Positions 36,504 to 46,492 of a DNA stretch of 64,000 nucleotides are shown one piece after another. The stretch's first letter is position 1. Each line of letters starts with the position of its first letter. A program made the position numbers and the translations under genes. The DNA is from Hydrangea macrophylla (Eukaryota; Streptophyta; Magnoliopsida; Cornales; Hydrangeaceae): assembly GCA_033977485.1 (NCBI GenBank), contig CM066984.1:48906600-48970599 (forward strand). Reading direction: 5' to 3'. Below the pieces are notes generated by a model that did not search any database, had not been told where the DNA came from, and saw only the letters and a list, made by a program, of their open reading frames with translations.

Positions 36504-39500
36504 TTCCCCTCCTCTTGAAAAGGATTTGTCCTCAAATCATCACCTACATCAAAAGGAGATAAATCAGCAACATTAAAAGTAGTACTAACATTATACTCAC
36601 CAGGCAACTCTAGCTTGTAGGCATTATCATTGATGCGCTCAAGAACTTGAAAAGGACCATCGCCTCGGGGAAGCAATTTAGAACGCCTCTGTGCAGGAAA
36701 TCTTTCTTTTCGCATGTGTACCCAAACCCAATCTCCGGGTTCAAAGATGATATTACGTCGCCCTTTGTTAGCTTGCGTCGCATATTGCTCCGTTCTTCGC
36801 TTAATATTGAGCCTTGCTTTCTCATGAATCTGCTTAACAAAATCTGCTTTCTTTTTGCCATCTAAATTAACATGCTCAGTAACAGGTAAAGGAGATAAAT
36901 CCAAAGGAGTTAAAGGATTAAAACCATACACAATTTCAAAGGGTGAAAATTTAGTAGCAGAATGGATAGTACGATTATAAGCAAACTCAACATGTGGTAA
37001 ACATTCTTCCCATGTTTTGATGTTCTTTTTAATAATAGCCCTTAACAAAGTAGATAAAGTCCTATTTACTACTTCGGTTTGACCATCAGTTTGTGGATGA
37101 CAAGTAGTAGAAAATAATAACTTAGTCCCCAACTTACACCACAAGGTCTTCCAAAAGTAACTCAAGAACTTAACATCTCTATCTGAAACAATGGTTCTAG
37201 GCATACCATGTAATCTCACAATCTCCTTAAAGAACAAATCAGCAACATGTGAAGCATCATCAGTTTTGTGACATGGAATAAAATGTGCCATCTTGGAAAA
37301 TCTATCCACAACCACAAAAATTGAGTCTCGACCGTGTTTAGTCCTAGGTAAACCTAACACAAAATCCATTGAAATATCAATCCATGGTTCACTAGGAATT
37401 GGAAGCGGTGTGTATAAGCCATGGGGTTGTACTCTAGATTTCGCTCGCCTACATGTGACACATCTACCACAAATCCTCTCAACATCTTGTTTCATGCGTG
37501 GCCAATAGAAGTGTTCTTGCAAAACGGCTAATGTTTTAACTACCCCAAAATGTCCCATTAACCCTCCCCCATGTGACTCCCTCACAAGCAACTCTCTCAC
37601 AGAACAATTTGGAATGCACAATTTATTTTCTCGAAATAAAAACCCCTCATGCCTATAGAATTTATTATGGGCAATTTTTGCACAAGATTCAAACTCTTCC
37701 CTAAAATCTAGGTCTAAAGGATATAATTCTTTAATATGCTCAAAACCAAGAATCTTAGCATCAAGAGTGGAGATTAGAATGTACCTTCGAGAAAGTGCAT
37801 CGGCAACGATGTTCTCCTTACCTTGTTTATATCGAATGACGTATGGAAACGTCTCAATGAATTCAACCCATCGTGCATGCCTCTTGTTCAACTTGTGTTG
37901 GACTTTAAGGTGCTTTAAAGACTCATGATCGGTGTGAATCACAAACTCTTTAGGCCACAAATAATGCTGCCATGTCTCCAAAGCTCGAACCAATGCATAC
38001 ATCTCTTTGTCATACGTGGGATAGTTCAAGGCAGCCCCACTTAACTTCTCACTAAAATATGCAATCGGTCTCCCTTCTTGCATAAGCACGGCGCCAATAC
38101 CTAAACCTGAAGCATCACATTCAATTTCAAAAGTTTTTGTAAAGTTAGGTAAAGCAAGTAAAGGTGCATGAGTTAACTTCTCCTTGAGTAATTGAAATGC
38201 CTTCTCTTGCTCTTCCCCCCATTTGAACCCAACATTTTTCTTGATGACTTCGGTTATCGGTGCAGCTATATTACTGAAGTCTTTCACGAACCTCCTGTAA
38301 AAACTAGCAAGTCCATGAAAACTTCGCACATTACTTACACTAGATGGGCTTGGCCATTCTTGGATAGCACGAATCTTTTCTTCATCAACCTGTATTCCTT
38401 GTGCACACACAACAAAACCAAGAAACACAAGCTTATCGGTGCAAAAAGTGCACTTCTTTAGGTTAGCAAACAACTTTTCATTTCTAAGCACATCTAACAC
38501 AAGTTTTAAATGCTTCAAATGCTCTTCCAAGTTTTTGCTATAAATCAGGATATCATCAAAATAAACAACTACAAATTTTCCAATGAAAGCACGCAAAACA
38601 TGGTTCATCAATCTCATAAAAGTACTAGGAGCATTAGTTAATCCAAAAGGCATAACTAACCATTCATACAACCCATATTTTGTTTTAAATGCAGTTTTCC
38701 ATTCATCACCTTCTTTCATTCTAATTTGATGATACCCACTTTTTAAATCAATCTTAGAAAATATACAAGAACCATGCAACTCATCTAATATATCATCTAA
38801 GCGAGGAATAGGGTGTCGATACTTTACCGTTATGTTGTTGACGGCTCGGCAATCAACGCACATTCTCCACGTCCCATCCTTCTTAGGAACCAAAATCACC
38901 GGAACGGCGCATGGACTCATACTTTCTCTTACGTACCCCTTTTCCATCAACTCACTAACCTGCTTTTGTAGCTCCTTTGTCTCCTCAGGATTGCTTCTAT
39001 AGGCTGGTCGGTTTGGAATGGTAGCACCGGGCACGAAATCAATTTGATGTTCAATCCCTCGAATAGGGGGTAAACCATGTGGAACCTCCTCGGGAAAGAT
39101 ATCACCAAACTCCTGCAAAAGAGAAACAACAGAACTAGGCAAAGATGAGTCAATTTGGTTAGTGTTTAAAAATGCCTCTTTGTACAAAAGTACAATCATA
39201 GGCTGATTTGAAAACAACGCTCGTTTGATCTCACTTGCTTTTGCATAAAAATTCTTTTTTTGGTTTCCCTCTAATTTTCCCTCAATGGCTGCATTTTTCT
39301 TTTCTTTTTCCCTCTCATTTTTCTCACTCCTTTTCTTTTGTTCACTCTCTTTCTTTTGATCACTCTCCCTTTGCAACCTCACTTGATCTTCATAAACTTG
39401 CTTCGGTGTCAAAGGCACTAAGGTGATTGTCCTTTGATTAAGCACGAACGAGTATTTATTTGTGAAACCATCATGCTTAACACGTCGATCAAATTGCCAT

Positions 39501-41071
39501 GGCCTCCCTAACAACAAGTGTCCAGCTTGCATCGGAACCACATCACTCAAAACTTCATCTTCATATCTCCCAATACGAAAAGGAACTATTACTTGCTTAG
39601 TCACCCTTACTTCTCCACTATCATTGAGCCATTGCAATTTATAAGGCCGTGGATGCTTGATTGTTGGCAGCCCTAATTTCTCCACCAAAGTTGTGCTAGC
39701 AACGTTAGTGCAACTCCCCCCATCGATGATCATACTACACACCTTATCTTTGACATGACATCTCGTATGAAAAATGTTCTCCCGTTGCACCTCATCATCT
39801 TCTTTAACTTGCATATTTAGAGCTCTCCTTGCCACTAACAAATCCCCTTGGGCAGCGTACTCTTCATCATCGGCATCCTCCAATGGTGGCACAGATTCAT
39901 TGTCATCTTCATCTTCGGTTTCAATCTCACCATTGTCTCGCATCACCATAACCCGCTTATTTGGACATTGACTTGCTATATGTCCCCTGCCTTGGCATTT
40001 AAAACACTTAATGTCACGATTTCTAGAAGTAGAAGAATCAGATTTACCTTGATTTCCATGGCTGGTCACTTCTTGTTTTTGCTCAGTTTTTGGCTTCACC
40101 AAAGGCTGCTTCTCATCTCTTTTCCAATTATTTGGTTTCCAAGCGGATGTATTGGAATTTTGGCTTGGATTTTGTCTTGGACGTGTGCTGCTGCCCCTCC
40201 TCTTGAGTTGATTCTCAATTTTAATAGCCATGTGTACCATATCCTCCAACTCAACATAGTGTTGCAATTCCACTGCATTGGCAATTTCCCGATTCAACCC
40301 AACTAAGAATCTAGCCATTGTAGCCTCTCGATCTTCCTCTACATTCGCTCGAATCATAGCTACTTCCATCTCCTTATAATATTCTTCCACACTCCTATTA
40401 CCTTGCCTCAAACTTTGCAACTTGTTGTACAACTCTCGGTAATAATAGCTTGGAACGAACCGCTTCCTCATCACAGTTTTCATATCCTCCCACGTCTCTA
40501 TTGGACGCTCCCTATTTCTTCTCCTATTCAACACCAATTGATCCCACCAAATGATAGCATAATCAGAAAATTCAATGGCAGCAAGTTTTACCTTCTTAGC
40601 CTCAGAGTAATGGTGGCAATCAAATACTAATTCTACCTTCTTCTCCCATTCTAGATAGGCTTCCGGATCATTCTTCCCTTGAAACGAAGGAATCTTCATC
40701 TTAATACTACCCAAATTATTATCTTCCCGGTTCCTAGCTTCTCTAAACCTAACTTCTCTACCCCGACCACCATATCTCCTATGATTATCTATTGACTCCT
40801 GATCATTTTCTTCGTCAAAGTCTTCCCAAAAATACTCCTCTTCTTCAACTCTCACTCCCCTCGGTTGAACTCTCTCTCTTCTACGTCCATGAGGAGCATT
40901 GTTTTGTGGCTGCTCCAAACGTGCATTCTCTACTCTATCTAACCGTTCATGGACTTGATCCATCTCTGTCCTCAATACCCTCCTCATTTCACCCATTAAT
41001 GCCTCCAATAGTAGTTTCTGATCAGTCTCTCCCGAAACCTCCCCGGCAATGTTTTTGTCTTTATGGGCCAT
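36296..41071 (-). CDS. G3 gag-pol polyprotein (CRM-like chromovirus), intact
   Basis: A single frame of 1,591 codons starts at ATG 41071 (MAHKDKN); the longer frame to 41083 would need a TTG start. Rough order: acidic and Arg-rich N-terminus; gag core at about residues 130-330; zinc knuckle [14 protein letters not shown] near 370; protease [12 protein letters not shown] near 455; Lys/Glu-rich linker near 590-620; RT with [12 protein letters not shown] near 830; RNase H ([22 protein letters not shown]); integrase zinc finger [12 protein letters not shown]; core residues in [15 protein letters not shown] and GQTEVV; C-terminal [13 protein letters not shown] and TRARAKRFK. The last 69 codons lie in the LTR, as reported for CRM elements. 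No classical chromodomain is evident. With LTRs, primer site and polypurine tract present, it could be autonomous. Confidence 0.93.
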   Translation of the reverse strand: MAHKDKNIAGEVSGETDQKLLLEALMGEMRRVLRTEMDQVHERLDRVENARLEQPQNNAPHGRRRERVQPRGVRVEEEEYFWEDFDEENDQESIDNHRRYGGRGREVRFREARNREDNNLGSIKMKIPSFQGKNDPEAYLEWEKKVELVFDCHHYSEAKKVKLAAIEFSDYAIIWWDQLVLNRRRNRERPIETWEDMKTVMRKRFVPSYYYRELYNKLQSLRQGNRSVEEYYKEMEVAMIRANVEEDREATMARFLVGLNREIANAVELQHYVELEDMVHMAIKIENQLKRRGSSTRPRQNPSQNSNTSAWKPNNWKRDEKQPLVKPKTEQKQEVTSHGNQGKSDSSTSRNRDIKCFKCQGRGHIASQCPNKRVMVMRDNGEIETEDEDDNESVPPLEDADDEEYAAQGDLLVARRALNMQVKEDDEVQRENIFHTRCHVKDKVCSMIIDGGSCTNVASTTLVEKLGLPTIKHPRPYKLQWLNDSGEVRVTKQVIVPFRIGRYEDEVLSDVVPMQAGHLLLGRPWQFDRRVKHDGFTNKYSFVLNQRTITLVPLTPKQVYEDQVRLQRESDQKKESEQKKRSEKNEREKEKKNAAIEGKLEGNQKKNFYAKASEIKRALFSNQPMIVLLYKEAFLNTNQIDSSLPSSVVSLLQEFGDIFPEEVPHGLPPIRGIEHQIDFVPGATIPNRPAYRSNPEETKELQKQVSELMEKGYVRESMSPCAVPVILVPKKDGTWRMCVDCRAVNNITVKYRHPIPRLDDILDELHGSCIFSKIDLKSGYHQIRMKEGDEWKTAFKTKYGLYEWLVMPFGLTNAPSTFMRLMNHVLRAFIGKFVVVYFDDILIYSKNLEEHLKHLKLVLDVLRNEKLFANLKKCTFCTDKLVFLGFVVCAQGIQVDEEKIRAIQEWPSPSSVSNVRSFHGLASFYRRFVKDFSNIAAPITEVIKKNVGFKWGEEQEKAFQLLKEKLTHAPLLALPNFTKTFEIECDASGLGIGAVLMQEGRPIAYFSEKLSGAALNYPTYDKEMYALVRALETWQHYLWPKEFVIHTDHESLKHLKVQHKLNKRHARWVEFIETFPYVIRYKQGKENIVADALSRRYILISTLDAKILGFEHIKELYPLDLDFREEFESCAKIAHNKFYRHEGFLFRENKLCIPNCSVRELLVRESHGGGLMGHFGVVKTLAVLQEHFYWPRMKQDVERICGRCVTCRRAKSRVQPHGLYTPLPIPSEPWIDISMDFVLGLPRTKHGRDSIFVVVDRFSKMAHFIPCHKTDDASHVADLFFKEIVRLHGMPRTIVSDRDVKFLSYFWKTLWCKLGTKLLFSTTCHPQTDGQTEVVNRTLSTLLRAIIKKNIKTWEECLPHVEFAYNRTIHSATKFSPFEIVYGFNPLTPLDLSPLPVTEHVNLDGKKKADFVKQIHEKARLNIKRRTEQYATQANKGRRNIIFEPGDWVWVHMRKERFPAQRRSKLLPRGDGPFQVLERINDNAYKLELPGEYNVSTTFNVADLSPFDVGDDLRTNPFQEEGNDENMAASTRWNADPNHMPIGLVTRARAKRFKDNLNGLVQQIWVETNLSGPKEDTSDPQGWVSMIQALE
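36504..36516 (-). other. polypurine tract of G3
   Basis: Minus strand AAGAGGAGGGGAA, lying inside the coding sequence (codons for QEEGN) and directly before the LTR start TGATGAG. The same site in G2 is 30474-30486. Confidence 0.85.
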
Positions 41072-41547
41072 ATTTCGCTGCAAAACAAAGATTAGATAAA
41101 AAATATATATAGGACCTCACAACTCTCGCTCACGTGTTTCACTCAACTAGGATGTATCACTCAAGTTCACTCGTGTTTAAACTGAAAATCAATTTGGCTT
41201 TTACCCTCTTATGTGCTCACCACTCTTGCCTTTTTCCACTCGTAGTAATTCTCACTCGGTTCTTATGAAACTGTTCAAACAATGACCAGAATTTCTCAGT
41301 AACAATCCACACCCAAACTAGACCAATCAAATTTGGAAGCTGAAAGCACGACGAAAAAAAAAACGAACGCGGATGGCTAGGTTTCCAAAAGCACAAAAAA
41401 TGGAATTTTCGGAAATTTTTTTTCACACTATGGAGTAAGGTCAGATTCGGACTCCTTAGACCCCAAATATCGCAAAACAAAAATAAAATTTTAAGCCGAG
41501 TTTTTTTTTTTTCCTCCCCTACAGATCTCTTCTTTTCTCTTCTTTTC

Positions 41548-41584
<37 letters not shown>

Positions 41585-41938
41585 TTTTCTTTTTTTGTAT
41601 TTTTTTTTCTTGAATAATCAGGCAGACTTCACAGTTCACGTATCTGATTCAGAAACCCTAATTCCAAGAAGAAAAAAAAACCACAATAACAACGATCACG
41701 AGAATGAACAAACACGAAGTAACAAGAGCAAATCACAGATCAGATTCGCAAACCCTAAACACAAAATTCCAGATCGTAATCGAATACCCTTTTTTTTTTT
41801 TTTTTTTTTTTTTGATACGGTTCAAAAACGAGAACGAATAAGAAAACGAAGAGAAACAAAAACGAATACGAACAGAACCAGAAGAAACGAATAAGAACAG
41901 AAACGAAAAAGATATGATAAACCTGAGACTAGAACTGT
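41072..41938 (-). other. G3 leader with long pyrimidine tract
   Basis: Untranslated leader. On the plus strand 41510-41612 is almost pure T/C (purine-rich in the RNA), with TCTTTTCTTTTC-type repeats. The lysine-rich open frame through it is an artefact. Confidence 0.75.
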
Positions 41939-41951
41939 GCTCTGATACCAA
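41939..41951 (-). other. G3 primer-binding site
   Basis: Minus strand TTGGTATCAGAGC, next to the LTR starting at 41953. Confidence 0.9.
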
Positions 41952-41952
41952 C

Positions 41953-42588
41953 TGATACGAACCCCGCCAATAATGTGACGAAACCCGTAACACGATTAAT
42001 GTCTCGGACCGTTCTACTGTCAGATTCAATGGAAACCGCGACCCAACACCTATAACAGATGCGAACCTTGGTATAAAGGATGAAGACGCCACAATCAAGG
42101 ATGGAAAACTCGATTGATAAGTCCAGGTATGAACGCCACAGAGTAAATCTGATAAGTTCGAATAGTTCTTCAAAGAACCAAAGAGAAAACTCTCACAATA
42201 TTATTAATGATCAAAACTGAATATTACAAACCCTAAAACTGTTAAAATAGCTGAGCCTTAAAGTTGGGCCCTTTTAAACCTACGGAATATTATAGCCCAA
42301 TATAATTCACTCCAAAACTAAAATAAAAAACAAACTAACAAATATGAAAAAGTTCTTAAGTTGGCATGCAAGCCTATAATTTATTCTAGAGCTTGAATCA
42401 TGGACACCCAGCCTTGTGGATCACTAGTATCCTCCTTTGGGCCACTCAAATTAGTCTCAACCCAAATTTGTTGAACCAGCCCATTGAGATTGTCCTTGAA
42501 CCGCTTTGCTCGCGCCCTTGTAACCGGACCAATTGGCACGTGGTTCGGGTCCGCATTCCACCTTGTGCTAGCCGCCATGTTCTCATCA
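41953..42588 (-). repeat. 5' LTR of G3 (636 bp)
   Basis: A full-length LTR, ending exactly at TCATCA 42588 (TGATGA on the minus strand). The 65-codon frame at 42381-42578 is the pol tail encoded in every LTR copy, not a separate gene. The right flank is LARD LTR sequence beginning AAACC. Confidence 0.9.
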
Positions 42589-43990
42589 AAACCTGTAATA
42601 CGTTAGTGGGCCCACCATCCTGCAAATTGAATGATCATAAACCAAGCAAACAATTCCGTATACAAACCGTCCACATTCTAACTCAAACGTCGCATTCATT
42701 TTTCCATGCTTATCAGTCTTATGAAATAATCCATGTTCATTACTTATTAACTTTAAATTTATCTTTGCATTCCCTAGCTTCACCACTTGGTCACCCTCCA
42801 TGGTACACCCACACATATATCCCATGTGTGCCCGGACATACTACCAACATCCACTCTGGTGCTAGTTTGGTTGGGGTATCAACCAAACCAGGTATACACA
42901 CAGAAGGCCAGTCAATATGCCTAGACGTCTAACAAATAAGCCGAGCATAAGGCTTAGGCCATCTTGATCACGAAGCCACTGGCAAAAAGGTACACTCAGC
43001 AAGTCGAGCTACCAAAAACAAAACATATCACACAACGGGGAGCGGTGAACACTAAGGAATTATGTTGCAATTATTGTTTATCGTTCGTATTATCCCCATA
43101 ATTGTGAATTTCACATTTATCACATAGTTCCGTCTTATCATCCAATCACATCTCTAACTTTTAGATGTATTCCAATTTCTTACAATAAAGGGTTTTATCA
43201 ATTAACCCATAATAATCTTCCCTTAAAATTTTCAATCAAATTACAAGATCCCCAATATATTATTCAACGAATCTATTTTACTCCTTTTTATCAAAATGAC
43301 CACAAAATAAGGTCAGTTATTTCAGATACAATAGTCTCAACCCAACATTCAATATTAGCATACATAAAGCACATAATAAGAAATCATATTCTCCAATTTT
43401 GCACGTTTAACTACATTAAAAACTGTTACTGTAATCTTAAATTTCTGCCCAAACGGTGCAGAATCAAGGAAAACTTAAAACACGAAAAGTGTGCAGAATC
43501 ACGTTTTACATAAGACACGCGGACAGAATGTTCAAATTCAAAGCCACGATTTTCTAATAATTTTCTAAAGTTTCTGCAACTGTGTAAATTAAAAAAACGA
43601 ATTTCCATATATCTCTTAATAATCATGAATATTTCACATTTAGTTTTATCAAACTAACGAACTACTCACCTAACCCTTTCGAATACCCTAAGGTCATAAT
43701 CACAAAGTCACACGAAGGGGAAAGAATATATCTAAATCACTTCAACCATAACAACGTGTATCGATCTATTACAAAGATCTAACCCTAACAATTAAATTTT
43801 AACATACACTACTTTACTCCCATACACATACATATGTATACATACGTGTATATATATATATTCGGATACACAAAGTTTAACTCACCTAGTTCGATCCAAA
43901 ATTGACAACCACGAATACCCCACGATCCACACGTGACCACGAACCCGGGGCCGTTCTCCTTCTTCTCTCTTTTCTTCTTCTTCCTTCTTC

Positions 43991-44047
<57 letters not shown>

Positions 44048-44679
44048 GGCTGAGTATATGTGGGTATCTCTTTTTGTTTTTGGCTTAATGTATATGTATT
44101 AACCTAATATTATATAACTATAGGTATACACACACTATAATATTATATAAATATCATAATACACTCCACACCAAACACACGCACACGTGCACTACTGATG
44201 TTCTCAAATTTTAAAATTCAATAGTATTTTCTATGGCGTAAAACACTCACACTAATTTTGTATGTTAACCCCATTAATAATGCAAAATAAAATCATAAAA
44301 GTACCAACTAAAACTTTTTAAACTAATTAAAATAAATTAGAAGATTACATTATTCACATAGTCCAACCTCAACTAAGTTTCGCATTCGCAAATTTCACTA
44401 CATTTATCCAATTGGGAACATTTTAACTCATATAAAAATTTAAACTTAAATAGAAATCACCATTTTATAAGTCCCACCCCTATAATATTTATTTAACCAA
44501 AAAAAATATTTACAGTGTAACACCCAAATTAAATAAGCTCACTAAGAAAATAATACAGTGTTTTTCAAACATTAATATTTTTAAACACATGTCTTACGTA
44601 GGTACACTCATATAACATTGCTAATTGAAATTTCAATAAAAATATTATTTAAACACTTACAAATTTTCGGGTTGTTACA
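42589..44679 (-). repeat. LARD LTR 4, truncated
   Basis: It matches LTR 1 from 17301 onwards; the first 787 bp are missing and replaced by the CRM-like array. The outer end GTTGTTACA is intact and followed by the target duplication. TC tract at 43994-44045. Confidence 0.9.
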
Positions 44680-44684
44680 TTGTG
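44680..44684. repeat. target-site duplication, right copy (TTGTG)
   Basis: Partner of 16509-16513. Confidence 0.9.
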
Positions 44685-46030
44685 TGTGCCTCATTGTTCA
44701 ATGCGAGAATTGTTGGTGCGAGAGGCACATGGTGGGGGCTTAATGGGACACTTTGGTGTTAGGAAAACCTTAGAAATTTTACATGAACATTTCTTTTGGC
44801 TTAGGATGCGACGAGATGTCATTAGAATCTGTGGTCGGTGCATTACATGTAGAAGGGCCAAATCTAAGGTTTTACCACATGGGTTGTATACACCCTTACC
44901 CGTCCCTAGTGAGCCGTGGGTAAACATATCTATGGACTTTGTTTTGGGACTGCCTAGGACAAAAAGAGGTAGAGATTCTATTTTTGTGGTGGTGGATAGA
45001 TTTAGTAAGATGGCACATTTCATTCCATGCCATAAAACAGATGATGCCACAAACATAGCTGATTTGTTTTTCAAGGAGATAGTACGACTCCATGGTATGC
45101 CTAGGAGTATTGTTTCGGATAGGGATGTCAAATTCCTTAGCTACTTTTGGAAGGTTTTGTGGGGGAAAATTGGGTACCAAACTTTTATTTTCCACTACTT
45201 GTCACCCACAAACTGACGGACAAACTGAAGTAGTCAATAGGACTCTAACTCAACTCCTACGCACTGTCATTCAAAAGAATTTGAAAACTTGGGAGGACTG
45301 TTTACCAATTATCGAATTTGCATATAATAGGAGCATGCATACTACTACTTCTCATTCTCCCTTTGAAATTGTTTATGGTTTTAATCCACTTACTCCTTTA
45401 GATTTAATGCCTTTACCTGTTGATATCAGGAGTAGTTTGGATGGACACCAAAAGGCTGAATTGGTGAAGTCAATTCATGAGAGAGTACGACTTCAAATTG
45501 CACAAAAAAATGAAAAGTTTGCTTCCCAAGCCAAGAAAGGGAGAAGGCGTGTCACCTTTGAACCCGGAGACTGGGTGTGGGTTCATATGCGCAAAGAAAG
45601 GTTCCCAGCTTATAGACGGACTAAATTGCATCCTCGAGGGGATGGACCGTTCCAAATCCTTGAGAAAATTAATGATAATGCCTATAAAGTGGATCTTCCA
45701 GGTGAGTATAATGTTTCTGCCAGTTTCAATGTTTCTGATCTTTCTCCTTTTGATGTAGGTGACGATTTGAGGTCGAATCCTTTTGAGGAGAGGGGGAATG
45801 ATGGGAACCATAGTGGACCAAAGCTTAAAGATGATCATTTGCAAGTTTCAGATGGGCCAATCACAAGGTCAAGAGCTAAGAAGATCAACGAAGCAATGCA
45901 AGGACTGGTGCAATCCACTTGGGCAAAGCTCATAAACTTATTATGCAAGGCCCCAACATTTAACATGGGTTTGAAGGAAGAACAATCAGTTCAAGTTCAT
46001 GTGATACAAGCTACAGAAGGGGTGGAATAG
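44685..46030 (+). pseudogene. G1 integrase and pol C-terminus, broken
   Basis: This continues the G1 pol frame after the 28-kb insertion. It has the zinc finger ([14 protein letters not shown]), core motifs ([19 protein letters not shown], then [10 protein letters not shown] after a frameshift) and the tail ([23 protein letters not shown]) to TAG at 46028-46030. An extra base near 45165-45172 shifts the frame between the second Asp and the Glu of the catalytic triad. The last 77 codons lie in the 3' LTR, as in G2 and G3. Confidence 0.87.
45785..45798 (+). other. polypurine tract of G1
   Basis: GAGGAGAGGGGGAA within the coding sequence, directly before the LTR start TGATGGG. Confidence 0.8.
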
Positions 46031-46492
46031 CTTATTGGGTTTTTATAGACTTTAATTTTTTTATGTTTCTATGGTTTTGGCATGTGGGCCTATTTATTTT
46101 TTAAGTAGACATTTATTTAGCTTTAAACATGCAGTTTAAGTTGTTTTGGGCTTGAGTATTTAGCCCATGTCTTTTATTTTCGTTGAAGGCCTTTTTGGCC
46201 CAAGGGTTTCTTAGAGGGGATTAAAAGAAAGAACTTTGTAGCAGCTTTGGGATCATACAACGTGAATGAAATTTATTTTCTGGAGAGCTATTCAGTTTTC
46301 TCTGCTTGTTCTTGATTGAACAATTCGAACTTATCAAGGGCATTCCCTTTGTGGCGTTCAAACCAAATCTGGGTTCTTGAAACAGGATTTCAACGGGTCT
46401 AGATCATCCCTGTGACTTGATTGTTGGCTTTCTTGGGTGAATTACAATCTGATCGTGGGTTCAAGGAATATCAATTCCACGGGTTCACATCA
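45799..46492 (+). repeat. 3' LTR of G1 (694 bp)
   Basis: It starts TGATGGGAACC after the polypurine tract and ends GGGTTCACATCA. Its second half matches the two surviving 5' LTR pieces base for base in length. The right flank (ATTTC) is G4 gag. Confidence 0.88.

Larger units (their letters stand above)
16514..44679 (-). mobile_element. 28.2-kb composite insertion: non-coding LTR retrotransposon array with nested elements
   Basis: The outer ends are TGTCACACC and GTTGTTACA (on the minus strand, TGTAACAAC ... GTGTGACA), flanked by TTGTG on both sides. It contains four LTRs (16514-19383, 20488-23405, 24512-27406, and 42589-44679 partial) and three internal segments, the third interrupted by copia and CRM-like elements. 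Polypurine tract and primer-site positions show it is read right to left. No gag or pol belongs to it, so it must have used proteins from another element, as LARDs do. Confidence 0.85.

Noticed and set aside
42393..42932. 179-codon frame across the G3 LTR and LARD LTR 4
   Set aside because: It is a chance fusion antisense to the pol tail and running into LARD LTR; it spans the element junction.
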